A stretch of DNA of 64,000 bases from Campylobacter jejuni (GTDB lineage: Bacteria; Campylobacterota; Campylobacteria; Campylobacterales; Campylobacteraceae): positions 34,808 to 98,807 of the forward strand of contig NZ_NFOE01000074.1 in NCBI RefSeq assembly GCF_002179635.1, read 5' to 3'. The notes under the pieces were generated by a model. That model was not told the DNA's origin. It saw only the letters and a list, made by a program, of their open reading frames with translations, and did not search any database. Position numbers and translations under genes: made by a program. This document shows, in pieces, positions 8,348 through 16,398 of the stretch (the stretch's first letter is position 1; the number at the start of each line of letters is the position of its first letter).

Positions 8348-9277
8348 ATGCATAGGGTTATACTAGCTCTTTTAGCCTGTTTTAACTTTCTATTTGCTCA
8401 AGAAAATTTTGAAGTTAAAAATACTCAAATTTGGGATGTGCAAAGAGTGATGAATATAGAAAGTTATCAAAATTTTGGTGCTTTGTGGACTAAACTGCAA
8501 GGTGAGTATATTGCAAGTGCTGTTTTGATTATACTTATAGTGGTTATTTCAGCTTTTGCATTGCACTATATGGTCATAGGTCCAAAGAAATTTTCTCATG
8601 ATGGTAAGAAAATTTATGCTTTTTCAGTATTTGAAAGATTGTTTCATTTTGTAGCGGCAATTTCTTGGATTATCCTTGTGCCAACCGGACTTATTATGAT
8701 TTTTGGATCGTATTTTGGTGGTGGATTTTTTGTAAGAATGTGTAAAAACTTACATGGCATTGCTACCATTTTATTTATCATTTCTATCATTCCTATGCTT
8801 TTGTGTTGGATTAAAAGAATGCTTCCTGCAAGTTATGATTTAAGATGGATGATGATAGTAGGTGGATATTTAAGCAAAGAGAAAAAACCTGTTCCTGCGG
8901 GTAAGTTTAATTTTGGTCAAAAATCTTGGTATTATATAGCTGTTTTTGGTGGCTTTTTGATGATAATCACCGGTGCGTTTATGTTTTTCCTTGATTTTAA
9001 TTCTACTTCCTTACAGTCTATTTTTGGAATTTCTCATATAGATATTTTAAGAGCTTCAGCTATCATCCATAATATTTTGGGTATTTTATGTGCGGTATTT
9101 TTTGCTATTCATATTTATATGGCTGTATTTGCTATTAAAGGAAGTATCCACTCTATGATTAGTGGTTATAAGGAAGAAGAGGAAGTTTATATTTTACACT
9201 CTTATTGGTATAAAGAATTAAGCGATAAAAAACAAATCAATCCATCATTTACTTACGATTCTAAAACAAAATTTTAA
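8348..9277 (+). CDS. fdhC: Formate dehydrogenase cytochrome b subunit FdhC
   Basis: A 309-residue integral membrane subunit (gamma-type FDH cytochrome b) that takes electrons from FdhB and reduces menaquinone. It starts with a signal-like hydrophobic segment. Four more membrane spans follow at about residues 55-80, 95-125, 135-160 and 195-220, with another near 240-265. Histidines suitable as b-heme ligands occur in FERLFHFVA, KNLHGIATI and IIHNILGIL/FAIHIYM. Here it precedes the rest of the operon, whereas in C. jejuni fdhC follows fdhB (recalled). The start ATG has an upstream TAGGAG. Confidence 0.9.
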   Translation: MHRVILALLACFNFLFAQENFEVKNTQIWDVQRVMNIESYQNFGALWTKLQGEYIASAVLIILIVVISAFALHYMVIGPKKFSHDGKKIYAFSVFERLFHFVAAISWIILVPTGLIMIFGSYFGGGFFVRMCKNLHGIATILFIISIIPMLLCWIKRMLPASYDLRWMMIVGGYLSKEKKPVPAGKFNFGQKSWYYIAVFGGFLMIITGAFMFFLDFNSTSLQSIFGISHIDILRASAIIHNILGILCAVFFAIHIYMAVFAIKGSIHSMISGYKEEEEVYILHSYWYKELSDKKQINPSFTYDSKTKF

Positions 9278-9297
9278 AATCTCACTTGATTTTTTTA

Positions 9298-9339
9298 AAT
9301 TTTCCTTGTTATAATCAAATAAAAATAACAAGGAAAATT
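9298..9339 (+). promoter_or_regulatory. 15-bp perfect inverted repeat covering the ribosome site of the TorD-like gene; contains a -10
   Basis: AATTTTCCTTGTTAT (9298-9312) pairs with ATAACAAGGAAAATT (9325-9339) around a 12-base loop. The right arm contains the AAGGA ribosome site for the ATG at 9341. A TATAAT (9310-9315) overlaps the left arm. A transcript reading through from fdhC would fold and hide the ribosome site, whereas one started at the internal promoter (about 9322) would lack the left arm. It may alternatively be a DNA operator over the -10. Confidence 0.55.
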
Positions 9340-9340
9340 A

Positions 9341-10021
9341 ATGATACAAGATATTGATCTTTCGCGCAAATATTTTTATGAATTTTTTTCAAAAGCTTTT
9401 AATTTTATCGATGAAAAAGAGTTTAAAATTTGGCATGAACAAGTTTTAGTTTTAGCTCAAAGCCCTTTAGATGATAGTTTAAAGTCTGATTTTGAAAAAC
9501 TTAGTGCATGTGATTTTGCAAGTTTTAAAGAAGAACAAAATGCGGTGTTTTTTGATTTTTCTTATGTGAATGTACCTATTAGTGCTTCTTTTTACGATGA
9601 GGGTAGAGATGATGGTAAAATGAAGCTTCAAGCTTGTGAAATCATTAGAAAAACCAAATTTAGAAAAAAAGAAGATTGCAGACAAAGTGAAGATGAATTT
9701 GGCTTTTTATTTGCTTTTATGGCAAGTATTATTGAGCATGATTTAAAAGTTGCACAGCAATTATTTCGTTTTGTGATAAACCCTGTGATAGATGAGTTTA
9801 TAGAAAAATTACAAATCCACAAAAACTCAAATTTTTACATTGCTATTGCTAATATTATGAAAGTCTTTTTTGCAAACGAAAGGGCTTATTTAGAAGTACA
9901 AGCGCCTGTAAAAAAAGAAGGTAAAAGTATAGCAGATGAAGCTTTACAAAGACTTCCTTATGAACCAAGACTTCCTACTAAATTTAGCAAAACAAATATA
10001 GAAGAACTTAGCAAATTATAA
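9341..10021 (+). CDS. TorD/NarJ-like chaperone for formate dehydrogenase
   Basis: A 226-residue helical protein of the TorD/DmsD chaperone family, which binds the Tat signal of a molybdoenzyme and helps cofactor loading. The block SASFYDEGRDDG near residues 87-98 and the SEDEFGFLFAFM segment near 121 are family hallmarks. It lies directly before the small Tat protein and fdhA, so FdhA is the likely client. C. jejuni Cj1514c is the probable equivalent (recalled). The ribosome site lies in a strong hairpin. Confidence 0.8.
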   Translation: MIQDIDLSRKYFYEFFSKAFNFIDEKEFKIWHEQVLVLAQSPLDDSLKSDFEKLSACDFASFKEEQNAVFFDFSYVNVPISASFYDEGRDDGKMKLQACEIIRKTKFRKKEDCRQSEDEFGFLFAFMASIIEHDLKVAQQLFRFVINPVIDEFIEKLQIHKNSNFYIAIANIMKVFFANERAYLEVQAPVKKEGKSIADEALQRLPYEPRLPTKFSKTNIEELSKL

Positions 10022-10026
10022 AAATT

Positions 10027-10056
10027 AATATGTATTTTGTTACCAAAATACATATT
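10027..10056. repeat. 13-bp perfect inverted repeat downstream of the chaperone gene
   Basis: AATATGTATTTTG (10027-10039) and CAAAATACATATT (10044-10056) flank a 4-base loop, TTAC, starting 5 bases after the chaperone stop. The stem is stable but no T run follows, so it is not a classical rho-independent terminator. It may protect the 3' end, attenuate, or bind a regulator. About 140 AT-rich bases follow before the next gene. Confidence 0.6.
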
Positions 10057-10196
10057 ATCAAAATCATCTTTTTATGAAAATAGAAATTAAATAAAATCTT
10101 AAGTGAAAATATGCAAAATTTACTCTGTTAAGTGTGTAAATACTTTGAAAATAAGTATTTATAGTTATTCTTTACTTTTATTTCAAAGGAGAGAAC

Positions 10197-10400
10197 ATGG
10201 AGGCCAATCAAAGAAGGGATTTTTTAAAAAAATCTTTGAAAATTGGTGCTTTAGGGGTAGTAGCTGGGGCAAGTGTGAATGCTTTAGCTAAAGATGATTA
10301 CCAAGAGCAAAATACCGTAGTTTTAGGAAAAAGTACTAAAAAAGAAGTGCTTTATAAAAAAACTATGCATTGGGAAAAATACTACAAAATAGCTTATTAA
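10197..10400 (+). CDS. Small Tat-signal protein of the formate dehydrogenase operon
   Basis: A 67-residue protein. The N-terminus NQRRDFLKKSLKIGALG followed by a hydrophobic, Ala/Gly-rich stretch is a clear Tat signal. The remaining 35 residues are hydrophilic, ending YKKTMHWEKYYKIAY. Proteins of this kind occur directly before fdhA in many epsilon- and other proteobacteria ('formate dehydrogenase region TAT target'). The role is unknown; they are probably assembly or membrane-linking partners of FdhAB. A strong AAAGGAG precedes the ATG, and the gap to fdhA is 16 bases. Confidence 0.8.
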   Translation: MEANQRRDFLKKSLKIGALGVVAGASVNALAKDDYQEQNTVVLGKSTKKEVLYKKTMHWEKYYKIAY

Positions 10401-10416
10401 TTAAGAAAGGAAGAAG

Positions 10417-13239
10417 ATGGCATTAGCAAGAAGAAATTTTCTTAAGCTTGCTGGTATTGCTGGTCTTGGAAGTGCGGCTTTTGGTAGTGAAAACAAAGCT
10501 ATTAGAGTTGCAAGTGAACAAGAAGTGGCAAATCCTTATCCAGATTCTAAGATTGTTAGAACAATCTGTAGTATCTGTAGTGCAGGCTGTGGAATTAAAG
10601 CAGAAGTGCAAGATGGAGTTTGGGTGCGTCAAGAAAACGCTATAGAACATCCTATTTCACAAGGATCACACTGCTGTAAAGGGATAGATCAAATCGATCT
10701 TACTAAATCAAAACAGCGTATTAAATATCCTATGAAAAAAGAAAACGGCAAATGGGTACGTTTAACTTGGGAACAAGCTATCAATGAAATTGGTGATAAA
10801 ATGCTTGAAATCCGTAAGGAAAATGGGCCTGATAGCGTTATGTTTTTAGGTTCGGCTAAATTTAATAACCAACAAGCTTATTATTTTAGAAAATTTGCAG
10901 CATTTTGGGGTACTAATAATATAGACCACGTTGCTAGAATTTGACACAGCGCAACAGTCGCCGGTGTGGCGAATACATGGGGTTATGGCGCTATGACAAA
11001 TCATTTTGGTGATGTGACTAAACATTCAAAAATGATGATTATTTTTGGTGCAAATACTGCTGTGGCAAATCCTATCGGATTTAAACACTTATTGCAAGCA
11101 AAAGATCGTAATAATGCTAAATTAGTAGTTGTAGATCCTGTATTTACAAAAACTGCAGTGCATGCTGATGAATACGTAAGAATTCGTCCAGGTACAGATA
11201 TAGCTTTAGTTTATGGTATGCTTCATTTGATCTTCAAAAACGGTTGGGAAGATAAAGAATTAATCAAAACTAGAACTTATGGGGTTGAAGAAATAAAAGC
11301 AGAGGCTGCTAAATGGACTCCTGAGGTTGTAGAAGATGTAACAGGTGTTCCAGCTGCTCAACTTGAAAAAATCACAAGAATGCTAGCTACAATCAAACCT
11401 GCTACGCTATTTTGGGCTTTAGGTATTACTCAACACTCAGTAGGTAGCTCTAATACAAGAATTCTAGCTATCTTGCAACTCGTTCTTGGTAATATAGGCA
11501 AACCAGGTGCAGGAACAAATATTATCAGAGGTCATGATAATGTTCAAGGTGCTACTGATATGGGTTGTTTAGCTGATACTTTACCAGCTTATTATGGGCT
11601 TGATGATAATGCTTGGAATCATTTTTCTAATGTATGGAATGTTGAGAGAGAGTATTTAAATTCAAGATTTTATTCTAAAGAATGGATGCATGAAAAAGGC
11701 TTTTCACTAGCAAAATGGTGGCAAGGCGTTTTACATGAAGAAAAAACTTATTCAAACTCACCTATCCGTGTGCTTTGGGTTCAAGGAACGGGTATTACTT
11801 CTATGGCACATACGGTAAAAATTCAAGAAGCACTTAAAAAACTTGATATGATCGTAATTGCTGAGCCTTTTGTAAATGAAGTAGCAGTTTTAGCAGATCG
11901 TCCAGATGGTATTTATATTATTCCTGCTTCAACCCAATTTGAAACAGAAGGTTATGTAACAGCGACTAACCGTGCTATGCAATGGCGTTCTCAAGTAGTA
12001 AAACCAATTTATGAAAGTAAAGAAGACCAAGAGATTATGTTTGCTTTTGCTAAAAAATTTGGTTTTTATAAAGAATACACTCGTGGTATGAAAATGGAAT
12101 TAAAAGATCATAAACTTGTACAAACAAGAGATGATAATGATGATAATTTCATATGGCCTGATGATGCCACAAGAGAAATGAGTAATGGTCTTTTAAGTAT
12201 AGGCTTAAGAGGTATTTCAGCTGAGCGTCTAAGAAAACACCAGCAAAATTGGGAACATTTTGATCCTGATACTCAAAGAGGTATTGGTGGTGAAGTTAAA
12301 GGTGAATATTATGGTTTACCTTGGCCTTGTTGGGATAAACAACATCCAGGTACTTCTATCATGTGGAATGTTGATATACCTTATGAAGAAGGTGGTATGG
12401 GCTTTAGAAATCGCTTTGGTTTAGAGCATGAAGGGCATTCTCAATTAGCAGATGAAGCCTTTACTCCAAAAGGATGTAAAGTTAAAGGTGGCTACCCACA
12501 AATTACTAAAGAAAATATCGAAAAAGTGTTTAATATCAAACTAAGCGATAAAGAAAAAGAATTAATGGGTGCTAGCTGGAGTACAGATATTTCAGGTATA
12601 ATCTTAGAAAAATGCAGGGAAAAAAGTGCTTGTTGTTTAGGTAATGCAAGAGCTAGAATGAAAGTTTGGGAATTTGCTGATCCTATTCCACTACATAGAG
12701 AGCCTATTCACTCACCTCGTTGGGATTTGGTTAAAAAATATCCTACTTGGGGTGATCAAGAGAAAAACTTTAGAGTTGAGAGTAAATTTATCAGCGAGCA
12801 ACAAAAAACAGATTGGAGTAAAGAATTTCCAACTATTATTTCAAGTATGCGTTTAGTAAATTTAAGTGGTGCGGGTATGCTTGAGCGAACTAGTAAATAT
12901 CTTGCTGCAATCACACCTGAGATGTTTGCTAATGTACATCCTGAACTTGCTTTAAAATATGGCATAAATGATGGTGATATGATGTGGATTCACTCACCAC
13001 AAGGCACTAAGATTAAAGTAAAATGTGTGCATAATCATTCAGTTACACCAGATAGAATTTGCTTGCCTTATAATTTTGCAGGTATTATGCAAGGAGTGGA
13101 TTTAAGTTATAATTATCCTGAAGGTACTAAACCTTATACTATAGGGGAAAGTTCTAACACGGTTACTAACTATGGTTTTGATATAAATACGCAAATTTCT
13201 GAGTTCAATGCAGGACTTTGCAGACTTGAAAAGGCTTAA
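10417..13239 (+). CDS. fdhA: Formate dehydrogenase catalytic subunit FdhA, selenoprotein (TGA at 10942-10944 read as Sec)
   Basis: A 940-residue periplasmic molybdenum/tungsten-bis-MGD enzyme that oxidises formate to CO2. It has a Tat signal (ARRNFLKLAG). A 4Fe-4S site follows, CSICSAGCG (C45 region) plus a later Cys in GSHCCKG. The active-site Sec176 lies in the context ARI-U-HSATV. The frame is continuous across the TGA, and the downstream sequence GVANTWGYGAMTNHFGD is strongly conserved FdhA, so this is recoding and not a broken gene. A hairpin fitting a bacterial SECIS follows at 10958-10972. SelD, tRNA-Sec and FdhT/FdhU are encoded in the same window. The start is ATG with AAGAAAGGAAGAAG upstream. 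Confidence 0.97.
10942..10972 (+). promoter_or_regulatory. Sec codon and SECIS hairpin in fdhA
   Basis: The in-frame TGA (10942-10944) is followed after 13 bases by the stem TCGCC (10958-10962) / GGCGA (10968-10972) with loop GGTGT. The loop begins 18 bases after the TGA and carries the G-U expected of bacterial SECIS elements that bind SelB. The hairpin lies inside coding sequence. Confidence 0.85.
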
Positions 13240-13249
13240 GGGGTAAGTT

Positions 13250-13819
13250 ATGGCTAGAATGAAATTTTATGTAGATAATAATCGCTGTATTTCTTGCTTT
13301 GCTTGTCAAGTAGCTTGTTCAAGTGCGCACGAAGTGCCAGTGGGGATTAATAGAAGAAAGGTAATCACTCTAAATGAAGGTATAGAAGGTAAAGAGTTTT
13401 CAACAACTCTTGCCTGCCAACACTGTACAGATGCTCCATGTGAGCAAGTTTGTCCTGTAAAATGCTTTTATATTAGAGCTGATGGTATTGTTTTACATGA
13501 TAAAAAAACTTGTATAGGTTGTGGGTATTGTCTTTATGCGTGTCCTTTTGGTGCTCCACAATTTCCAAGAGATGGTGCTTTTGGTATTAAAGGTGAAATG
13601 GATAAATGTACTATGTGTGCAGGTGGTCCTGAGCCTACTAATTCTCATGAAGAAAGAGAACTTTATGGACAAAACCGTATCGCAGAGGGTAAAGTACCTA
13701 TGTGTGCTGCGGTTTGTTCTACAAATGCACTTTTGGTTGGTGATGCAGCTGAAGTTAGTGCGATGTATAGAAAAAGAGTTTTACTTAAGGGTCAAAATTT
13801 AGGACTTGATGCAAAATAA
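13250..13819 (+). CDS. fdhB: Formate dehydrogenase iron-sulfur subunit FdhB
   Basis: A 189-residue ferredoxin-like protein carrying four 4Fe-4S clusters, which passes electrons from FdhA to FdhC. The cysteine groups are CISCFACQVAC, CQHCTDAPCEQVCPVKC, CIGCGYCLYACPFG, and CTMCAGG with a late MCAAVC. There is no signal peptide, so it should be exported with FdhA. It starts 10 bases after the fdhA stop and is closed by a strong terminator at 13823. Confidence 0.95.
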   Translation: MARMKFYVDNNRCISCFACQVACSSAHEVPVGINRRKVITLNEGIEGKEFSTTLACQHCTDAPCEQVCPVKCFYIRADGIVLHDKKTCIGCGYCLYACPFGAPQFPRDGAFGIKGEMDKCTMCAGGPEPTNSHEERELYGQNRIAEGKVPMCAAVCSTNALLVGDAAEVSAMYRKRVLLKGQNLGLDAK

Positions 13820-13822
13820 CTC

Positions 13823-13849
13823 AAAGGGTGTTTACAAACACCCTTTTTT
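13823..13849 (+). terminator. Rho-independent terminator after fdhB
   Basis: AAAGGGTGTT (13823-13832) pairs with a matching ACACCCTTT-type arm (to 13846) around a 4-base loop and runs into six T (13844-13849). It separates the FDH operon from the ModE-like regulator. Confidence 0.88.
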
Positions 13850-13855
13850 ACTACT

Positions 13856-13861
13856 TATAAT
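13856..13861 (+). promoter_or_regulatory. -10 element of the ModE-like regulator
   Basis: TATAAT just downstream of the fdhB terminator, 14 bases before the ATG at 13875. It implies a very short leader of about 7 bases or translation from a nearly leaderless message. AAGG lies at 13864-13867. Confidence 0.5.
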
Positions 13862-13874
13862 CCAAGGTTAATTC

Positions 13875-14603
13875 ATGGAAGAGCTAATTTTACAAATTCA
13901 AAAAAATCTTGATGAAAATAATAAACTTACTTGTAAAAAAGCACTAGAACTTTTAAAACAATATTCTAAAGAAGATTTTCAAACTGCTATAAAAGAATTA
14001 GGTATAAAAATTTCAGATTGTGAGCTAGGTCAATTTGGAAAGTTAAATAAAAATATAGCAAAAAGTGAAATTTTAGAAAAATTAGAAACAAAACTAGATT
14101 CTAAGCGTCGCATATCATGTAAAGATGCTTTAGAATGTGCTAAAAACTTTAATATGGCTGATATTAGAGCTACACTTAAAACTTATAAAATTGATGTTAA
14201 ACATTGCGAACTTGGTTGTTTTGAAGAAAAAAAAGGTAAAAAATTTCATATAAAAAGCAAAATTTGGGTAGAAAATCCTGATGGAGAATTGCTTTTTGGT
14301 AAAGGGAAAACAGATATTTTAGAATTAGTAGGAGAATGTGGAAGTATTTCCCAAGCGGCTAAACAACTAGGGATTAATTATAAAAAAGCTTGGCTTTATA
14401 TACAGGATTTAGAAAAAAATATGAAAGAAGAATTGCTTATTGCTAAAAAAGGAAGGGGAAGTCAATCAGGTAGCAAACTTACTCCTAGAGCTTATGAGTT
14501 AATTCAAAATTTTAAAATTTTACAACAAGATGTAGAAGAATACACCAATAAACGCTTTAAAGAATTATTTTTCAAAAAAAATCAAGAAAAAGACAAAACT
14601 TAA
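13875..14603 (+). CDS. modE: ModE-like transcription regulator with duplicated N-terminal Cys domain
   Basis: A 242-residue DNA-binding protein. Residues about 122-160 form the winged helix typical of ModE (ILELVGECGSISQAAKQLG then YKKAWLYIQDLE). There is no molybdate-binding (TOBE/Mop) domain after it. The N-terminal 115 residues are instead two copies of a 35-residue unit: one from C20 ending DCELGQFG, the other from C82 ending HCELGCFE. C. jejuni Cj1507c is described as a ModE-like regulator of molybdate/tungstate transport (recalled). Its place after fdhAB fits Mo/W-dependent control. The effector is unknown. Confidence 0.82.
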   Translation: MEELILQIQKNLDENNKLTCKKALELLKQYSKEDFQTAIKELGIKISDCELGQFGKLNKNIAKSEILEKLETKLDSKRRISCKDALECAKNFNMADIRATLKTYKIDVKHCELGCFEEKKGKKFHIKSKIWVENPDGELLFGKGKTDILELVGECGSISQAAKQLGINYKKAWLYIQDLEKNMKEELLIAKKGRGSQSGSKLTPRAYELIQNFKILQQDVEEYTNKRFKELFFKKNQEKDKT

Positions 14604-14651
14604 TTTGAATACAAGTTATAACAATATATCATTAAATAAAAAAGGTAAAAA

Positions 14652-15230
14652 ATGAAAATTGATTGTAGAGATTTAGCTTGTCCGCGTCCTGTGATAGAAA
14701 CAAAAAAAGCTTTAGAAGAGTTAAAAGAAAATGAAAATTTAGAAATTCTTTTAAATTCTCAAGCTTCTAAAGAAAATGTAATGAGATTTTTAAAATCTTT
14801 AAATTTGAAATTTAATGTTAAAGATTTAGATGATGAGAGTATTATTAGTATTGTAAAAGATGGCGATATAGCTCAAACTCAAGAACAAAATTTACAAGAA
14901 TACAATGTATTATTTTTAAAAAGTGATAAAGTAGGCGAAGGGGAGCTTGGAAAAAATTTAATGCTAGGCTTTTTAAAAACTTTAAAAGATTTACCTAATA
15001 AACCCGCAAAAATCCTTTGTGTTAATGATAGTGTTTTGATGAATATTGATTGCTCTCATATGGCATTTGAAGCTATGAAAGAACTTGAAAATTTAGGAGT
15101 TGAAATTTATAGTTGCGGGGCATGTTTGGAATTTTTTGGCAAAAGCAAAGAGCTTAAAATAGGTAAAATAGGTAATGCTTATGAAATTTTAAATGAACTT
15201 TTTGGAAAGGCAAAGATTATTTCTTTATGA
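14652..15230 (+). CDS. yedF: Selenium metabolism protein YedF (TusA domain plus DsrE-like domain)
   Basis: A 192-residue cytosolic protein. The TusA/SirA-like N-terminus carries the CPxP motif in DLACPRPVIETK (C10 region) and probably carries sulfur or selenium as a persulfide or perselenide. The C-terminal half is DsrE-like, with CGACLEFFGK near residue 155. This two-domain layout is the YedF family tied to selenium use. Its stop overlaps the selD start by ATGA, so the two are translationally coupled. Confidence 0.85.
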   Translation: MKIDCRDLACPRPVIETKKALEELKENENLEILLNSQASKENVMRFLKSLNLKFNVKDLDDESIISIVKDGDIAQTQEQNLQEYNVLFLKSDKVGEGELGKNLMLGFLKTLKDLPNKPAKILCVNDSVLMNIDCSHMAFEAMKELENLGVEIYSCGACLEFFGKSKELKIGKIGNAYEILNELFGKAKIISL

Positions 15231-16258
15231 TATATAAAGATCAAAAACTAACTCAATACGTAAAAGCTGCGGGTTGAGCTGCCAAATTAGACTCGGTGGG
15301 TCTTGACAAAATTCTTGGCATTTTAAAACCGCATGAAAATATTTTAAGTGGTATTAATAATAACGAAGATGCAAGTGTTTATAAGCTAAATGAAGATTTA
15401 GCTTTAGTGCAAACTCTTGATTTTATCACACCTGTGGCTGATAGTGCGTATCATTTTGGCGCTATAGCTGCTGCAAACGCCTTAAGTGATGTATTTGCTA
15501 TGGGCGCTGAGGCGATTAATGCTTTAAATATTGTAGGCTTTGATACTTGTCATTTTAATAATGAAATTTTACTTGAAGTTTTAGAAGGTGCTAGAGTTAA
15601 GGTTGAAGAAGCAGGAGCTGTGCTAGTAGGTGGGCATACTATAGAAAATGATGAATTTATTTTTGGTCTTAGTGTAACAGGTGTAGTTCATCCTAAAAAA
15701 TTTATAGCTAACAATGGTGCAAAAGATGGTGATGTGATTTTACTTACTAAGCCTATAGGTAGTGGTATTATTAGCACTGCTATTAAGGCTGGTTTGCTAG
15801 AAAAAGAAAATATTTTAAAAGCAATAGAGCAAATGAGCTTTTTAAATTTATACGCAAGTCGTATTTTAAGGGAATTTAAAAGTCTTAGTGCTTTAAGTGA
15901 TGTAACAGGTTTTGGTCTTTTGGGGCATTTAAAAGAAATGTTAAATAAAGAGATTATGATAGAAGTATATAAAAATGAAATTCCTTTGATGGATGGAGTT
16001 TTGTCAATGGCTAATATGGGGATTATCCCAGCAGGAGCTTATAAAAATAAAGATAGTCTAAAAAATTGGATTGAAAATTTAAACGAAAAAGATGAGGATA
16101 TAGTATATTTTGATCCTCAAACTTCAGGTGGACTTTTAGCTACCATAAATGAAAATGAAGCAAATAAAGCTTTAAAAATCCTAAAAGATCACAATATTGA
16201 AGCAAAGATTATTGCTAGATGTGTAAAAAATACTCATAATTATTTATTATTACGCTAA
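15227..16258 (+). CDS. selD: Selenophosphate synthase SelD, itself a selenoprotein (TGA at 15275-15277 read as Sec17)
   Basis: A 343-residue enzyme that makes selenophosphate from selenide and ATP for Sec synthesis. The ATG at 15227 overlaps the yedF stop. The 17th codon is an in-frame TGA in the context VKAAG-U-AAKLD, the position of the catalytic Cys17 of E. coli SelD, so it is read as Sec. The Gly-rich AIR-synthase-type blocks follow (NNEDASVY, GGHTIENDEFIFG, DVTGFGLLGHL, DPQTSGGLL). Conventional gene callers would start it at the GTG or TTG around 15296 and lose the active site. Confidence 0.96.
15275..15303 (+). promoter_or_regulatory. Sec codon and candidate SECIS hairpin in selD
   Basis: After the TGA at 15275-15277, AGACTC (15289-15294) can pair with GGGTCT (15298-15303) with one U-G pair, leaving a GGT loop 17 bases downstream of the stop. 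As in fdhA the loop carries G-G-U. Confidence 0.75.
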
Positions 16259-16398
16259 TATTTTATTTACAATTAAAAATATATGTTTATATTTGTTACT
16301 TTTTCACATAAAAAAATAAATTATAAATAAATATATGTTGATTTTCGTTGCATTTTTTGTATCATAAATACATATTAACTATTAAAGTGGAGGAAAAA

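Noticed and set aside
10942..10944. In-frame stop in fdhA as a sign of a pseudogene
   Set aside because: Codon context, downstream conservation and hairpin show selenocysteine recoding, and the Sec machinery is encoded nearby.
16358..16372. TGTAT-N5-ATACA inverted repeat before putA, partly like the stem at 10027-10056
   Set aside because: Only five bases per arm in very AT-rich sequence, and the shared ATACATATT is too short to claim a common operator.
16348..16398. Upstream TTG start for putA adding 17 residues
   Set aside because: The GTGGAGG ribosome site points to the ATG at 16399, and the added residues are unlike PutA.
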